From JBQTHP01 sp052389755 (GTDB lineage Bacteria > Pseudomonadota > Gammaproteobacteria > Steroidobacterales > Steroidobacteraceae), in NCBI GenBank assembly GCA_052389755.1, contig JBQTHP010000196.1, forward strand, positions 1 to 31,105: a stretch of DNA of 31,105 nt, read 5' to 3'. The translations under genes and the position numbers were made by a program. Of this stretch, positions 24,258 through 31,105 are shown piece by piece (positions within the stretch are counted from its first letter, which is position 1; every line of letters starts with the position of its first letter). The notes beneath the pieces are model-generated. The model was given only the letters and a program-made list of their open reading frames with translations. It searched no databases and was not told the DNA's origin.

Positions 24258-24791
24258 TTATCCGGCCGGAGGGCGGAAGGCGGCAGCCGGAAGCCCGTTT
24301 CCACGGGCATTGACCCAGACTCCGAGGATGCCGAGAGCGATTGCGCAGATCAGCACCCACGCCGGCATCGAAAGCCCGAGGAACGCCCAGTCGATCGTTC
24401 CACACTCGCCGGATGCCGTGAGCACCTTCTTCACGACGTCGAACACCGGATCGAACCGCAGCATCGCATCGAGCGGCGCACCGCATGACGGGACCGTACC
24501 GAGCGGCAGGCTCTGGATGTAGAGATGCCGCCCGGCCACTCCCGCGGTCGCGAGCGCGGCGAGCGCAACGAGCCCCGCATACGCGTACGTCGCGCGGCCT
24601 CTCGGATGATGCAGCGCTGCGAGGAGAAACACGATCCCGAGCGTTGCGACGCCGACTCTTTGAAAGACGCAGAGGGGGCACGGCGGAAATCCGAGCATGT
24701 GCTCCGCGTAGAGCGCATACCCAAGCAGCGACGCGCAGGCGAGCGCGCCGAGGAAGTTCAACGGGCGGCGGCCGAGCCGGGCGCGAAGCAC
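24258..24791 (-). CDS. dsbB: Disulfide bond formation protein B
   Basis: DsbB is an inner-membrane quinone reductase that reoxidises DsbA. The 177-residue product has four membrane segments and both redox cysteine pairs: Cys38/Cys41 in the PCPLC motif of the first periplasmic loop, and Cys103/Cys130 in the second. Family length is 170-180. The start is GTG 24791, 10 bases after the second phoU. The C-terminal tail (after about residue 160) is encoded by degenerate 7-bp repeats. No dsbA is in view, so the link to the phosphate genes is probably only positional. Confidence 0.94.
   Translation of the reverse strand: MLRARLGRRPLNFLGALACASLLGYALYAEHMLGFPPCPLCVFQRVGVATLGIVFLLAALHHPRGRATYAYAGLVALAALATAGVAGRHLYIQSLPLGTVPSCGAPLDAMLRFDPVFDVVKKVLTASGECGTIDWAFLGLSMPAWVLICAIALGILGVWVNARGNGLPAAAFRPPAG
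24268..24295. repeat. Degenerate heptamer repeat at the 3' end of dsbB
   Basis: Four 7-bp units on the plus strand (GGAGGGC, GGAAGGC, GGCAGCC, GGAAGCC) occupy the last codons of dsbB. They share the GAGGGC/GAAGGC theme with the array at 10794-10828, which also sits at a gene's 3' end. The units have diverged, so this array is less certain than the first. Confidence 0.5.
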
Positions 24792-24801
24792 GGCGAGTCG
24801 A

Positions 24802-25539
24802 TCAGCCGGATGCCGCGGGGCCTGCGCGGGTACCGAGCTCGCGCTCGACGTCGTCGAGCGAGATATGCCGCACGTCCTTGCCGTGAACCATGTAGATCAC
24901 GTACTCGCCGATGTTCTTGGCGTGATCGCCGATGCGCTCGAGCGCACGAACGACCCACATCACATCGAGCGCACGGCGGATCGTGCGCGGATCTTCCATC
25001 ATGAAAGTGATGCTCTGTCGCTGGATCGACTCGTACTCCTCGTCGACGAACCGGTCCTGACGCGCGACCTGCAGCGCGGCCTGCGAATCCATGCGGGCGA
25101 ATGCATCGAGCGCGTTGTGCACCATCTCGGAGACCAGCCGGCCGAGGTGCTTGATCTCGCGATACTTGTCGGCCGGCCGCTCCATGGTCGCGAGTCGCGA
25201 GGCGATGTAGCCGATCTTCTCGCCCTCATCGCCGATGCGCTCGAGATCCGTGATGGTCTTGATGATGGCGACGATCACGCGCAGATCGCCGGCGGTGGGG
25301 CTGCGAGTCGCGAGGATGCGGCTGCACTCCTCGTCGATCGACACCTCCATGCGATTGACCTTCTCGTCGTCCAGCGCGACGGATTCACCCAGCGTGCTGT
25401 CCCCTTCCGTGAGCGCCGTCACGGCCTTGTGGAGCTGCTGCTCGACGAATCCGCCCATCGTGAGCACCTTGTTCCGCACGCGCTCGAGATCCTCGTTGAA
25501 GCGGCGCGAGATGTGATGGCTGAGATCTGCGGTTTCCAT
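24802..25539 (-). CDS. phoU: Phosphate signalling protein PhoU, phoBR-linked copy
   Basis: This is a second PhoU of 245 residues, with two helical PhoU repeats and the metal-binding motifs ITDLERIGDEGEKIG (first) and VRALERIGDHAKNIGEYVIYMV (second, close to residue 205). The start METADLSHHISRRFNEDLERVRNKVLTMGG is typical of classical gammaproteobacterial PhoU; ATG 25539 is preferred, with GAGG upstream. It lies 38 bases after the metallophosphoesterase and downstream of phoBR. Compared with the copy at 15972, this one is closer to the E. coli type, so it is the better candidate for PhoR signalling. Confidence 0.94.
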   Translation of the reverse strand: METADLSHHISRRFNEDLERVRNKVLTMGGFVEQQLHKAVTALTEGDSTLGESVALDDEKVNRMEVSIDEECSRILATRSPTAGDLRVIVAIIKTITDLERIGDEGEKIGYIASRLATMERPADKYREIKHLGRLVSEMVHNALDAFARMDSQAALQVARQDRFVDEEYESIQRQSITFMMEDPRTIRRALDVMWVVRALERIGDHAKNIGEYVIYMVHGKDVRHISLDDVERELGTRAGPAASG

Positions 25540-25577
25540 GGGGCGGCCTCGTGCGGGCGGCGTGGCCCGCGCGGGCA

Positions 25578-26417
25578 TCATAGCGAAACCTCCGGCACAG
25601 GAAACGCGGGCACGCGCGATCTGCCGGTCCGATCACATGTGGCTCGCGCGGGCAGGGGCGCCGCCGGCAGGCTCGCGCCATGCGTCCAGCGCCAAAGCTG
25701 CAGCTCGCCGCGTTCCGTCTCGATGACCGCCGAGCACGATTCGACCCAGTCGCCCGTATTGCAGTACACGATTTCCCCGACGCGCCGCAGGCTCGCACGA
25801 TGAATGTGTCCGCAGACGACGCCGTCGAACCCATACGCCCGCGCGTGGCTCGCGGCGGCGGCCTCGAAGCGGGCGATGTAGCCCGCGCTCGCGTCGATCG
25901 CAAGCTTGAGGTGTTCCGCGAGCGGCCAGTACGGTTTCCCGAGAAGCCGCCGCACGTCGTTCAGGCGGTCGTTGAGCGCGACCGTCAAGTCATACATCGC
26001 GCTCCCGACCCGGTCGAGCCACGCGCCGCCCGCGATGTGAGCGTCGAACTGGTCGCCGTGCAGAACGAGCAGCCGCTCCCCGGCTGCCGTGCGATGCGCC
26101 CATTCGCGGTGCACTTCGACCTGTCCCCGGAGCAGCTCCGCGATCAGTCCCACGCTCTCGTCGTGGTTGCCGGGAGTGTAGATGAGGCGCGCGCCCGCCC
26201 GGCGCTTCGCGAGCAGAGCGCGCAGCACCTGCGTGTGCCCGTCCGACCAGAACGCGCGCCGCGCGAGACTCAGTGCATCGACGATGTCGCCGACGAGGAC
26301 GATGCACCCGGCCTCGACGCCGCGCAGAAACTCCACGAGCTCATGGACGCGGGCCCGCTTGAACCCGAGATGCGTGTCGGACAGGAACAGGGTACGCACG
26401 CGCATTGCCGGGAGCAT
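25578..26417 (-). CDS. Metallophosphoesterase, PlcP-like / LpxH-like
   Basis: The 279-residue product is a calcineurin-like phosphoesterase with all metal-site motifs. These are D14-x-H16 (SDTHLG), GD44 (LVGDIVD), GNHD at 83-86, H120-GDQFD, and GHIH at 203-206. It has the NTGDWVESC segment characteristic of proteins annotated as UDP-2,3-diacylglucosamine diphosphatase (LpxH-like). That group also contains PlcP, the phosphate-starvation phospholipase C of rhizobia and marine bacteria. Placement between phoR and a phoU favours a PlcP role in lipid turnover; this is inference. The start is uncertain (ATG 26417, ATG 26405 or TTG 26456), as none has a strong ribosome site. It lies 43 bases after phoR. 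Confidence 0.85.
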   Translation of the reverse strand: MLPAMRVRTLFLSDTHLGFKRARVHELVEFLRGVEAGCIVLVGDIVDALSLARRAFWSDGHTQVLRALLAKRRAGARLIYTPGNHDESVGLIAELLRGQVEVHREWAHRTAAGERLLVLHGDQFDAHIAGGAWLDRVGSAMYDLTVALNDRLNDVRRLLGKPYWPLAEHLKLAIDASAGYIARFEAAAASHARAYGFDGVVCGHIHRASLRRVGEIVYCNTGDWVESCSAVIETERGELQLWRWTHGASLPAAPLPARATCDRTGRSRVPAFPVPEVSL

Positions 26418-26460
26418 CGCCGATCTTCGTGACAGATCGGTGACGGAATCATTCAATTTA

Positions 26461-27780
26461 TTAAGCGCTTATCGCGCTTATCTCGACGGCCTCCACACGC
26501 CTCGCCGGAAAGTGACACGTGAAAGTGCTGCCCTCGCCGAGCGTGCTTTCGATCTCGAGCGTCGCGCCGTGCCGCTGCAGGACATGTTTGACGATCGCAA
26601 GACCGAGACCGGATCCGCCGGTGGCGCGCGAGCGTCCCGCATCGACACGGTAGAAACGCTCCGTCAGACGGGGGATGTGCTCCGCGGGGATGCCGATACC
26701 GGTGTCCGTGACGGAAAAGTGACCGCCGGCATCGTCCGTCCACCAACGCATCTCGATCGAGCCGTGCGGCGGCGTGTATTTCGCGGCGTTGTCGACGAGG
26801 TTCGAGAACGCGGTGTGGATCTCCGGCTCATCGCCCACGAGCCGCGCGCGGCTGTCGACCCGGACGCGAACCTCCTGCGGATGCTCCGCGCGCGCGAGCA
26901 CATCTTTCCGGAGCAGCGCGAGCAGCGGCGCGATCTCGATGGGTCGCCCGCCGACTTCCCGGTCGTCGCCCTCCAGCTTCGAGAGCTCGAGGAGGTCGCG
27001 GATGATCCCGGTCATACGCTCGGCCTGACGGCGCATCTCGGCAAGGGGCGCCTGCAGATCGCTGTCGAGCGCGGAGTCCTGGCTCAATGTCTCGAGATAT
27101 CCCGAGATGACCGTGAGGGGTGAACGCAGCTCGTGCGAGGCGTTGGCGATGAAGTCCTTGCGCATGGCCTCGAGACGCATCTGCCGGGAGACGTCGCGCA
27201 CCAGCAGCAGGCGTTGCCCCTCTCCGTACGGGACGATCTGCACGGCGAGGTAGCGGTCACTCGCCGCGTCGGGCTGCACGACGACCGGCTGATCGAACTC
27301 GCCGCTGCGAACGTAGCGCGTGAATTCCGGCTGGCGCAGCAGATTGTCGATGCGCAGTCCGAGATCGGCGGGTCGCCGCAGATCGAGCAGCTGCCAGGCC
27401 GTCCGGTTGAACCAGAGGATCTCGAGCTCGGCACCGAGCACCACGACGCCGTCCGGCAACGCGGCGGTCGAGCGACGAAGCTGGCGGAAGAGCTGGATCA
27501 GGCGCTGCTTGTGGTAGCGCTTGCGCCGATGCAGGCGGACAACCTGCGCGACGACGTCACCCCAAAGGCCGCCGGCGTCGGGGGGATCGACCTGCGAGCG
27601 ATGCCGCAGCCACCAATCCAGACGGAACAGATTCACGAGCTGCCATCCGAGATACATCGCGAGGGTGCCTGCAAGGCCCGCCCAGATCTCGCCGAGCATC
27701 CAGCCGACGAGGAGCCCGACCGCGACCGCCGCGGCGAGACGCACGGCCGCGAACCACCAGCCTGCCGTCGTGCGGTTCAT
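26461..27780 (-). CDS. phoR: Phosphate regulon sensor histidine kinase PhoR
   Basis: PhoR phosphorylates PhoB under phosphate limitation. The 439-residue product has two N-terminal membrane segments (about 8-28 and 32-50) with almost no periplasmic loop, as in E. coli PhoR. A basic linker is followed by a PAS domain (about 95-200). The H-box has His216 (ASHELRSPLT), and the ATPase domain has NLVDNAAKYT (N-box), DTGIGIP, and GGSGLGLAIVKHV (G-box). ATG 27780 follows the phoB stop by three bases, so the genes are coupled. All catalytic motifs are intact. Confidence 0.95.
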   Translation of the reverse strand: MNRTTAGWWFAAVRLAAAVAVGLLVGWMLGEIWAGLAGTLAMYLGWQLVNLFRLDWWLRHRSQVDPPDAGGLWGDVVAQVVRLHRRKRYHKQRLIQLFRQLRRSTAALPDGVVVLGAELEILWFNRTAWQLLDLRRPADLGLRIDNLLRQPEFTRYVRSGEFDQPVVVQPDAASDRYLAVQIVPYGEGQRLLLVRDVSRQMRLEAMRKDFIANASHELRSPLTVISGYLETLSQDSALDSDLQAPLAEMRRQAERMTGIIRDLLELSKLEGDDREVGGRPIEIAPLLALLRKDVLARAEHPQEVRVRVDSRARLVGDEPEIHTAFSNLVDNAAKYTPPHGSIEMRWWTDDAGGHFSVTDTGIGIPAEHIPRLTERFYRVDAGRSRATGGSGLGLAIVKHVLQRHGATLEIESTLGEGSTFTCHFPARRVEAVEISAISA

Positions 27781-27783
27781 CGG

Positions 27784-28479
27784 TCACTCGGCGTGCGCCG
27801 AGAAACGATATCCCGCGCCGCGCACGGTCTGGATGAATCGGTCGTACCCGGAAGCTTCCAGCGCCTTGCGCAGTCTGCGGATGTGCACGTCGATCGTGCG
27901 TTCCTCGACGTAGACGTTGCCGCCCCAGATGCGATCGAGCAGTTGCTCGCGCGTGTAGACGCGTTCGGGATGCATCATGAAGAATTCGAGCATGCGGTAC
28001 TCGGTCGGTCCGAGACCGATCGTCTGCCCGCCGCCCGTGACGCGATGGCTCGACTGATCGATCGAAAGGCCCTCGAGCTCGATGCGCTCGCCCTCGGCGT
28101 GGGGCGTCATACGACGGAGCACGGCGTTGATCCTGGCGAGCAGCTCCCGCGGCGAGAAGGGCTTTGTGACGTAGTCGTCGGCGCCCCCTTCGAGGCCCGC
28201 CACCTTGTCGCCCTCCTCGGCGCGCGCGGTGAGCAGGATGATCGGGACCTCCCGCGTCTCGCGGTCGCGCTTGAGCGAACGCGTCAGCTCGAGGCCGCTC
28301 ATGTCCGGCAGCATCCAGTCGATGAGCATGAGGTCGGGACGCCGGTCGGCGAGCTGCGCGCGCGCGCTGCGACAGTCCTCCGCCTCGCGCACCTCGAAGC
28401 CCGCGCGTTTCAGACCGAAGGCGATCATCTCGCGTATCGGACGCTCGTCCTCGACGATCAGAACCTGCTTTCCTGGCAT
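27784..28479 (-). CDS. phoB: Phosphate regulon response regulator PhoB
   Basis: PhoB is an OmpR-family response regulator that activates Pho-box promoters. The 231-residue product has a receiver domain with the acidic pair at 10-11, phosphoacceptor Asp54 (LMLIDWMLPDM), Thr84 and Lys106. The C-terminal winged helix ends in RTIDVHIRRLRKAL and VRGAGYRF. ATG 28479 gives the family length; the frame opens further upstream, but that part has no family similarity. It leads phoR, with three bases between. It probably has its own promoter just upstream as well as read-through from tsaB. Confidence 0.96.
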   Translation of the reverse strand: MPGKQVLIVEDERPIREMIAFGLKRAGFEVREAEDCRSARAQLADRRPDLMLIDWMLPDMSGLELTRSLKRDRETREVPIILLTARAEEGDKVAGLEGGADDYVTKPFSPRELLARINAVLRRMTPHAEGERIELEGLSIDQSSHRVTGGGQTIGLGPTEYRMLEFFMMHPERVYTREQLLDRIWGGNVYVEERTIDVHIRRLRKALEASGYDRFIQTVRGAGYRFSAHAE

Positions 28480-28491
28480 GGTTTTCCGACA

Positions 28492-28518
28492 CTTATATGG
28501 CGCGGGCATTACAAGCAA
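28492..28518 (-). promoter_or_regulatory. Candidate phoB promoter
   Basis: On the minus strand TTGCTT (28513-28518) and TATAAG (28492-28497) are 15 bases apart, shorter than ideal, which would suit activator help. The segment overlapping the -35 (28513-28530) matches the Pho-box consensus at only about 11 of 18 positions. The predicted start lies about 6 bases before the ATG, so the message would be nearly leaderless. Low confidence for that reason. Confidence 0.25.
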
Positions 28519-28535
28519 GACATGTTGCAGATTCA

Positions 28536-28556
28536 TGACGCGGCGCCGCCGTGTCA
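28536..28556. repeat. 21-bp inverted repeat over the tsaB stop codon
   Basis: TGACGCGGCGCCGCCGTGTC plus A (28536-28556) is a near-perfect dyad: 9 of 10 pairs around a single central base, with TGAC/GTCA ends. It contains the tsaB stop and lies about 20 bases above the phoB promoter candidate. With no loop and no T run it is unlikely to be an intrinsic terminator; a protein-binding operator is possible. Confidence 0.45.
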
Positions 28557-29246
28557 ATGGCGCGGCGCCGGCCGAGCCACGTCGTCCCGCAGATAGACCG
28601 GAAGCGCCTCCTCAGGCGGCACGGCGGTGCCGGCGAGGCGTTCGACCTCCGCGATACGGGCGATCTCGCGTGCGCGCGGCAGCAGCGTCGCGTGCACGCA
28701 GGCGAGCTGCGCACCGAGGCGCGCGGCAAGGGCCGGATAGGCGCCAAAACCCCGCCCTGCGCCGTGAATCTCGCCTGGCAGGCCGCGAGGCAGCTCCACC
28801 CTCTCCGGCGCGGCGACATGCTCGGCGGACGCCGCTTGCGCGATCCCATCCCTGCCGCGCGTGAAGCATCCCCAGTACACCTCTTTCATGCGCGCATCGT
28901 TGCAAACGAGCACCGCGCCGGCGTGCGGTGCCAGATCGATAGCCTGCTGGGCCACTGCGCGCAGATCCGAAACCGGCACGACGAGCCGGTTCGCGCCGTA
29001 AGCGAGCCCCTGGGTCACCGCGGCCGCCAGCCGTACGCCGGTAAACGCACCGGGACCGCGGCCGAATGCAATCGCGTCGAGCTCCGCCAGCGTCAGGCCG
29101 CTTTCTGCAAGCAGCTCATCGACCATGCCGAGAATCCGTTCGGAATGACCGCGTTCGAGCTCGACGAAACGCTCGAGCAGACGGTCGGGAAGCAGCAGCG
29201 CGGCGGAGCAGCCTTCGGTCGCGGTATCGATGGCGAGAATCGTCAT
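28554..29246 (-). CDS. tsaB: tRNA N6-threonylcarbamoyladenosine biosynthesis protein TsaB
   Basis: TsaB is the dimerisation partner of TsaD in making t6A37 on tRNAs that read ANN codons. The 230-residue product has the actin-like ASKHA fold start (ILAIDTATEGCSAAL), the GRGPGAFTGVR motif near residues 62-72 and the GAGRGFGAYP motif in the second half. Length matches the family (about 230). ATG 29246 overlaps the helicase stop as ATGA. E. coli has the same tsaB-yoaA neighbourhood. Confidence 0.95.
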   Translation of the reverse strand: MTILAIDTATEGCSAALLLPDRLLERFVELERGHSERILGMVDELLAESGLTLAELDAIAFGRGPGAFTGVRLAAAVTQGLAYGANRLVVPVSDLRAVAQQAIDLAPHAGAVLVCNDARMKEVYWGCFTRGRDGIAQAASAEHVAAPERVELPRGLPGEIHGAGRGFGAYPALAARLGAQLACVHATLLPRAREIARIAEVERLAGTAVPPEEALPVYLRDDVARPAPRH

Positions 29247-31105
29247 GCCGTGGATCGACGAGCGCCGCGGTTCCGCGCGCGGCGCGGCGGACGCGCGGGT
29301 TCGCGCTCCGGGCGCGGCGGCGGGGAGTGGCGGCGCAGAAATCGCACGGCATCGTCCGCCTCGCGCGTCACGCGAAACGGCGGCAATGCATCGACGAATA
29401 CCCGGCCGTAACCGCGTTCGACGATGCGGGGATCACAGAGCACGACGACGCCGCGATCCTCTTCGCTTCTCACCAGCCTGCCGACGCCCTGCTTCAAGGC
29501 GAGCGCCGCCTCCGGCAGCTGGTAGTCCCTGAACGCGTTTCCACCGTGTGACTGCAGGTACTCGATGCGTGCCTTGACGATGGGATCGTCCGGCGAGGCG
29601 AACGGCAGCTTCTCGATGACGACGAGCCGCAGCGCCTGACCCTTCACGTCGACGCCTTCCCAGAAACTGGCCGTGCCGAGGAGCACGCCGTAGCCGTCGT
29701 CGCGAAACTGGCGCAGCAGCTGCTCGCGAGGCGCGTCGCCCTGCACGTAGAGCTCGAATGGCGGCGAGCTTCCCCATCGCGCGCGCAGGAGCGCCGCGCC
29801 CTGCGACAGCGCGCGATGGCTCGTGAAGAGCACGAACGCTCCGCCGCGCGAGGCTTCGATCAGCGGCAGCGCGGTATCGATCACCGCGGCCACATACTGC
29901 GCCGATGAGGGCGCGGGCAGACCTTCGGGCAGGAGGAGCACGCCCTGCCCTTCGTAGTTGAAGGGGCTCGGAATCTGCAGTGTATCGACGTGCCCGAGAC
30001 CAAGCCGCCCGCTGAAGTGGCCGAAGTCCTCGCCCACCGACAGCGTGGCCGAGGTGAAGATCCACGAGCACGGGCGCGACTGAATGAGTGCCTGGAAGCG
30101 CGACGAGATATCAAACGGCAGCAGGGCGAGCGTAAATCCTCGCGCGGCGATCTCGACGGTGCGTGCGCCTTCGTCGGTGTGGGGAGACGAGATGCGCTCG
30201 AGCGATGCGGCGATGACGGCGGCGCGCTGGCTCGCATGCGCGAGAGCGGGATGCGATTCGAGCGCTTCGAGCTCGCTGCCCAGCGCGGCGACGAGCTGTG
30301 CCAGGTCCTCGACCGCGTGATGCGCGGCGGACGTAGTCGAGTCCCACGGATAGCGTCCGATCGCGCGCGGCAGCTCGCCGACGAGGCAGCGCAGCGCCTC
30401 GTCCACGCCGCGAAGCGCGGCCGACGCGCCGGTCATGGTAGTGGTCTCCGGGGCAGCGGTCGCAATCTCGCTCTGGACGTCCTTCAGCAGGAGATCGATC
30501 TGGCGGCCGCCGACGCTCGCGCCGAAGAACTGCGTGGCGAGGTCGGCGATCTGGTGCGCTTCATCGAGGATCACCGCATCGGCCGAACCGAGAAGGTCGC
30601 CGAACCCGTCCTCCTTCAGCGCGAGGTCCGCCAGCAGCAGATGATGATTGACGATGACGACGTCTGCTTCCTGCGCTTCGCGCCGCGCAGCCACGACGTG
30701 ACAGCGACTGAAATCCGGACAGCGCGCGCCGAGGCAGTTGTCGCGCGTAGAGGTGATCTGCGGCCAGATGGGATGCAAGTCGGACAGACCGGAAACTTCC
30801 GCGAGATCGCCCCGCCGCGTGGTGCGCGCCCAGCGTTCGATGCGGCCGAGCATCCGTCCCGGCACACCACCCACCTCGAGGGCGAGCTGCGCGCCCGTGC
30901 GAGCGAGGCGGTAACGGCAGAGGTAGTTCGCCCTGCCCTTGAGGAGCGCGACGCGCGCCGGCACCCCGATCGCGCCGGCGACCAGCGGCAGGTCCTTCGA
31001 GAAGAGCTGATCCTGCAACGTGCGCGTGCCCGTCGAGATCAGCACCCGCATGCCCGACAGGAGCGCAGGAACCAGATACGCGAACGTCTTGCCCGTGCCT
31101 GTTCC
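29243..31105 (-). CDS. yoaA: YoaA/DinG-family Fe-S DNA helicase, N-terminus cut by window edge
   Basis: This is an ATP-dependent superfamily 2 helicase of the XPD/DinG group, implicated in repair of damaged replication forks. The frame is open to the last base. The first visible residues are the Walker A motif GTGTGKT, followed by FAYLVPALL and STGTRTLQDQLF, so about 40 N-terminal residues are missing. Four cysteines (one in NYLCRYR, three in NCLGARCPDFSRC) should hold the 4Fe-4S cluster. The DEAH box is in VILDEAHQ. Motifs V and VI are seen in LLGTASFWEGVDVKG and QGVGRLVRSEED. A basic Arg/Pro tail of about 30 residues ends the protein. Length and the tsaB neighbour favour YoaA over DinG. Confidence 0.93.
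   Translation of the reverse strand, partial: GTGTGKTFAYLVPALLSGMRVLISTGTRTLQDQLFSKDLPLVAGAIGVPARVALLKGRANYLCRYRLARTGAQLALEVGGVPGRMLGRIERWARTTRRGDLAEVSGLSDLHPIWPQITSTRDNCLGARCPDFSRCHVVAARREAQEADVVIVNHHLLLADLALKEDGFGDLLGSADAVILDEAHQIADLATQFFGASVGGRQIDLLLKDVQSEIATAAPETTTMTGASAALRGVDEALRCLVGELPRAIGRYPWDSTTSAAHHAVEDLAQLVAALGSELEALESHPALAHASQRAAVIAASLERISSPHTDEGARTVEIAARGFTLALLPFDISSRFQALIQSRPCSWIFTSATLSVGEDFGHFSGRLGLGHVDTLQIPSPFNYEGQGVLLLPEGLPAPSSAQYVAAVIDTALPLIEASRGGAFVLFTSHRALSQGAALLRARWGSSPPFELYVQGDAPREQLLRQFRDDGYGVLLGTASFWEGVDVKGQALRLVVIEKLPFASPDDPIVKARIEYLQSHGGNAFRDYQLPEAALALKQGVGRLVRSEEDRGVVVLCDPRIVERGYGRVFVDALPPFRVTREADDAVRFLRRHSPPPRPEREPARPPRRARNRGARRSTA

Noticed and set aside
29243..29340. 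Arg/Pro-rich end of the helicase as a frameshift artefact
   Set aside because: The frame ends in an ATGA overlap with tsaB, which supports a genuine C-terminus; such basic tails are common in GC-rich genomes.
1..31105. CRISPR arrays, tRNA/rRNA genes, insertion sequences or phage genes
   Set aside because: No spaced direct repeats, no cloverleaf-like sequences and no transposase, integrase or phage motifs were seen; almost all the DNA is taken by housekeeping and phosphate genes.

Overview
The window is a high-GC, densely packed chromosomal segment from a proteobacterium, most likely a gammaproteobacterium. The gene order rpsB-tsf-pyrH-frr-uppS-cdsA-dxr-rseP-bamA matches the order known from Pseudomonas. 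map-glnD-dapD and an adjacent tsaB-yoaA pair are also gammaproteobacterial habits. A placement near Steroidobacterales/Xanthomonadales-like lineages is only a guess. No tRNA, rRNA, CRISPR, insertion sequence or prophage gene was found. Genes commonly overlap by 4 bases (ATGA/GTGA), and several start with GTG.

Region 1 (1-9988, minus strand) is a translation and envelope operon read right to left: ribosomal protein S2 (with a 130-residue C-terminal extension), EF-Ts, UMP kinase, ribosome recycling factor, undecaprenyl diphosphate synthase, CDP-diglyceride synthase, DXP reductoisomerase, the RseP site-2 protease and BamA (cut by the window edge). A recognisable promoter (9960-9988) and a strongly foldable 86-nt leader (9845-9930) precede rpsB; the leader fits the known S2 autoregulation site.

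Region 2 (10040-15977, plus strand) holds map, glnD, dapD, a DUF47 (PhoU-like) Pit accessory protein and a PiT phosphate transporter. A 7-bp tandem repeat sits exactly on the map/glnD junction.

Region 3 (15972-22892, minus strand) is a high-affinity phosphate operon read right to left: pstS, an outer-membrane porin, pstC, pstA, pstB, phoU. The porin is inserted between pstS and pstC and is followed by a hairpin plus T-rich tract that may attenuate transcription into pstCAB. A candidate Pho box lies upstream of pstS. dapE (23008-24138, plus) is transcribed divergently from pstS from its own promoter.

Region 4 (24258-31105, minus strand) is read right to left: a YoaA/DinG-family helicase (cut by the window edge), tsaB, phoB, phoR, a metallophosphoesterase resembling the PlcP/LpxH-like family, a second phoU and dsbB. 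Regions 2-4 therefore gather nearly a complete phosphate economy: low-affinity uptake (DUF47-Pit), high-affinity uptake (porin-PstSCAB), sensing (PhoR/PhoB), two PhoU proteins, and a candidate phosphate-starvation phospholipase C. I see no wholly unknown system. The most noteworthy points are the PlcP-like gene inside the pho locus, the porin and attenuator within the pst operon, the duplicate phoU, the structured rpsB leader, the S2 extension and the heptamer repeats at gene 3' ends.
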